DNA of 47,881 nucleotides from JAAYDH01 sp035353055. Lineage in GTDB: Bacteria; Bacillota_I; Bacilli_A; RFN20; CAG-826. The notes under the pieces were generated by a model. It was given only the letters and a program-made list of their open reading frames with translations, was not told the origin of the DNA and did no database searches. The stretch lies in NCBI GenBank assembly GCA_035353055.1, contig DAOPYW010000008.1, forward strand, positions 1-47,881. The letters are read 5' to 3'. The position numbers and the translations under genes are program-made. This document shows positions 47,102 to 47,881 of this stretch, piece by piece. The first letter of the stretch is position 1. Every line of letters starts with the position of its first letter.

Positions 47102-47881
47102 TTATTTAGTTGCTAAATATTTATAAGTATCATTAATTGTGTTTTCTATTTTTCGATTTGTGTAGCCCAATTCCTTGTCCGCTTTTTCGTGTGAAAAACG
47201 ATCTTTGCTATCGACCGTTGAAATTGCGTACTTGGTAAATAGCGGAGGCTTTTTTCTTATCTTGTACCATATCTCTGCTAATGGGGTGAATATATTTACA
47301 AACCAAGATGGCAAGACACGTTTAATTGGTTTTTTGCCAGTGACCTCTGATGCGATATTCAATATCTCGCGGATGGAATAGTAGCGGTTCGACAGAATAT
47401 AACATTCGCCAACCCGACCTTTTTCAACGGCCTTCAAGATGCCATCGACGACATCTCGGACATCCACAAAATCATAGCCGCCCTTGACAATCGAAGTTAG
47501 TCTCCCGTCATAGTAGTCTTTTAATAAGGCCACGAGATGGCTGTGCCCATCATCGTAAGGGCCAATTATTCCAGAAGGGTGAACAATAATTGCTGGTAAA
47601 CCTTTCTTGATTAATGACATCACATAGTTATTAGCTTCGGCTTTGCTCTTCGCATATTGCCCATTTACTCTTTCGGGATAAAATGTGGTTTGTTCTTTAA
47701 ATAAATGATTTTTGTCGCCTTCGCTTAAGGCGTGAACCGATGAAACATGGATTACTTTTTTGACATGATTAAAGAAAGCCAAATCCATGACATTTTGAGT
47801 TCCGACAACATTTACTAGGTGAACCCGTGGATCACCTTTTTGATAAATGCTGATGATGGCCGCTAGATGGATGAGGACTAA
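47102..47881 (-). CDS. NAD-dependent epimerase/dehydratase family protein (5' end outside the window)
   Basis: The last 259 codons of an extended short-chain dehydrogenase. Reading in frame from the window end gives LVLIHLAAIISIYQKGDPRV, then VNVVGTQNVMDLAFF, HVSSVHAL (catalytic Ser) and NGQYAKSKAEANNYV (Tyr-x3-Lys), then HPSGIIGPYDDGH and FVDVRDVVDGI. The Rossmann GxxGxxG end lies beyond 47881. The internal ATG at 47788 is not the start. Relatives act on sugar nucleotides, flavonoid-like ketones or sterols; the substrate cannot be told. Confidence 0.88.
   Translation of the reverse strand, partial: LVLIHLAAIISIYQKGDPRVHLVNVVGTQNVMDLAFFNHVKKVIHVSSVHALSEGDKNHLFKEQTTFYPERVNGQYAKSKAEANNYVMSLIKKGLPAIIVHPSGIIGPYDDGHSHLVALLKDYYDGRLTSIVKGGYDFVDVRDVVDGILKAVEKGRVGECYILSNRYYSIREILNIASEVTGKKPIKRVLPSWFVNIFTPLAEIWYKIRKKPPLFTKYAISTVDSKDRFSHEKADKELGYTNRKIENTINDTYKYLATK

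Noticed and set aside
47102..47788. Complete epimerase gene starting at 47788
   Set aside because: The frame stays open to the window end and encodes the conserved HLAA and NVVGTQNVM blocks, so the gene is truncated by the window.
1..47881. CRISPR array, insertion sequence or prophage
   Set aside because: No regularly spaced repeats, transposase, terminal inverted repeats or phage structural genes were seen on either strand.

Overview
The window looks like a chromosomal scaffold from an uncultured, low-GC member of the Bacillota (class Bacilli, possibly a gut lineage related to RF39/Erysipelotrichales; this placement is inference). Three things support it: a Gram-positive type PolC, the conserved Bacillus order of housekeeping genes, and a FakA/Asp23 pair. 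TGA is used as a stop (plsX, rbgA, cdsA), so the code is standard and not the Mycoplasma code. A run of 100 Ns at 45602-45701 shows a scaffold gap inside one gene. No transposase, prophage or CRISPR array was seen.

Layout. 1-382: 3' end of 23S rRNA and a 5S rRNA. 430-2186: a fucose/arabinose-isomerase-like protein and a small membrane protein. 2290-10758: asp23-fakA, recG, then a tightly overlapping plsX-rnc-ftsY-ylxM-ffh run. 10784-12622: rpsP-khpA-rimM-trmD on the minus strand, inverted relative to its neighbours. 12855-31710: rplS, lepB-rbgA-rnhB, dprA, topA, xerC, rpsB-tsf, pyrH-frr, uppS-cdsA-dxr-rseP-polC. 31713-47881 is accessory. It holds four single tRNA genes (Pro-CGG, Leu-CAG, Arg-CCG, Leu-CAA). 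It also holds an acyltransferase/acyl-adenylate ligase/nucleotidase-lipoprotein operon, a CDF metal exporter, a methyltransferase placed right behind a tRNA, and a TMEM164-like/YhhN-like membrane pair. The rest is a DUF1538 membrane protein with two PII-like proteins, a small membrane protein, a glutathione-peroxidase-family protein, an ECF sigma factor with two secreted or membrane partners, a small basic protein and a truncated sugar-nucleotide epimerase-like gene.

How the genes work together. The first half makes and targets proteins (SRP: Ffh, FtsY, YlxM; signal peptidase; ribosomal proteins and assembly factors; EF-Ts; RRF). It also handles DNA (PolC, TopA, XerC, RecG, DprA, RNase HII) and membrane lipids (FakA, PlsX, UppS, CdsA, Dxr). 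Several genes usual at these positions in Bacillus are absent locally (smc, fabD/fabG/acpP, trmFO, hslVU/codY, proS).

Most interesting signals. (1) A repeated promoter layout puts the -10 box 6-7 bases before an ATG that has no Shine-Dalgarno, predicting leaderless mRNAs for recG, lepB, xerC, the CDF gene and the gene at 42880. (2) A bipartite motif is shared upstream of the ECF sigma gene and the lipoprotein two genes downstream, a candidate autoregulated promoter. (3) A DUF1538 transporter-like protein with an internal tandem repeat lies next to two different PII-like genes. (4) A TMEM164-like and lysoplasmalogenase-like pair occurs together. (5) The rpsP block is inverted.
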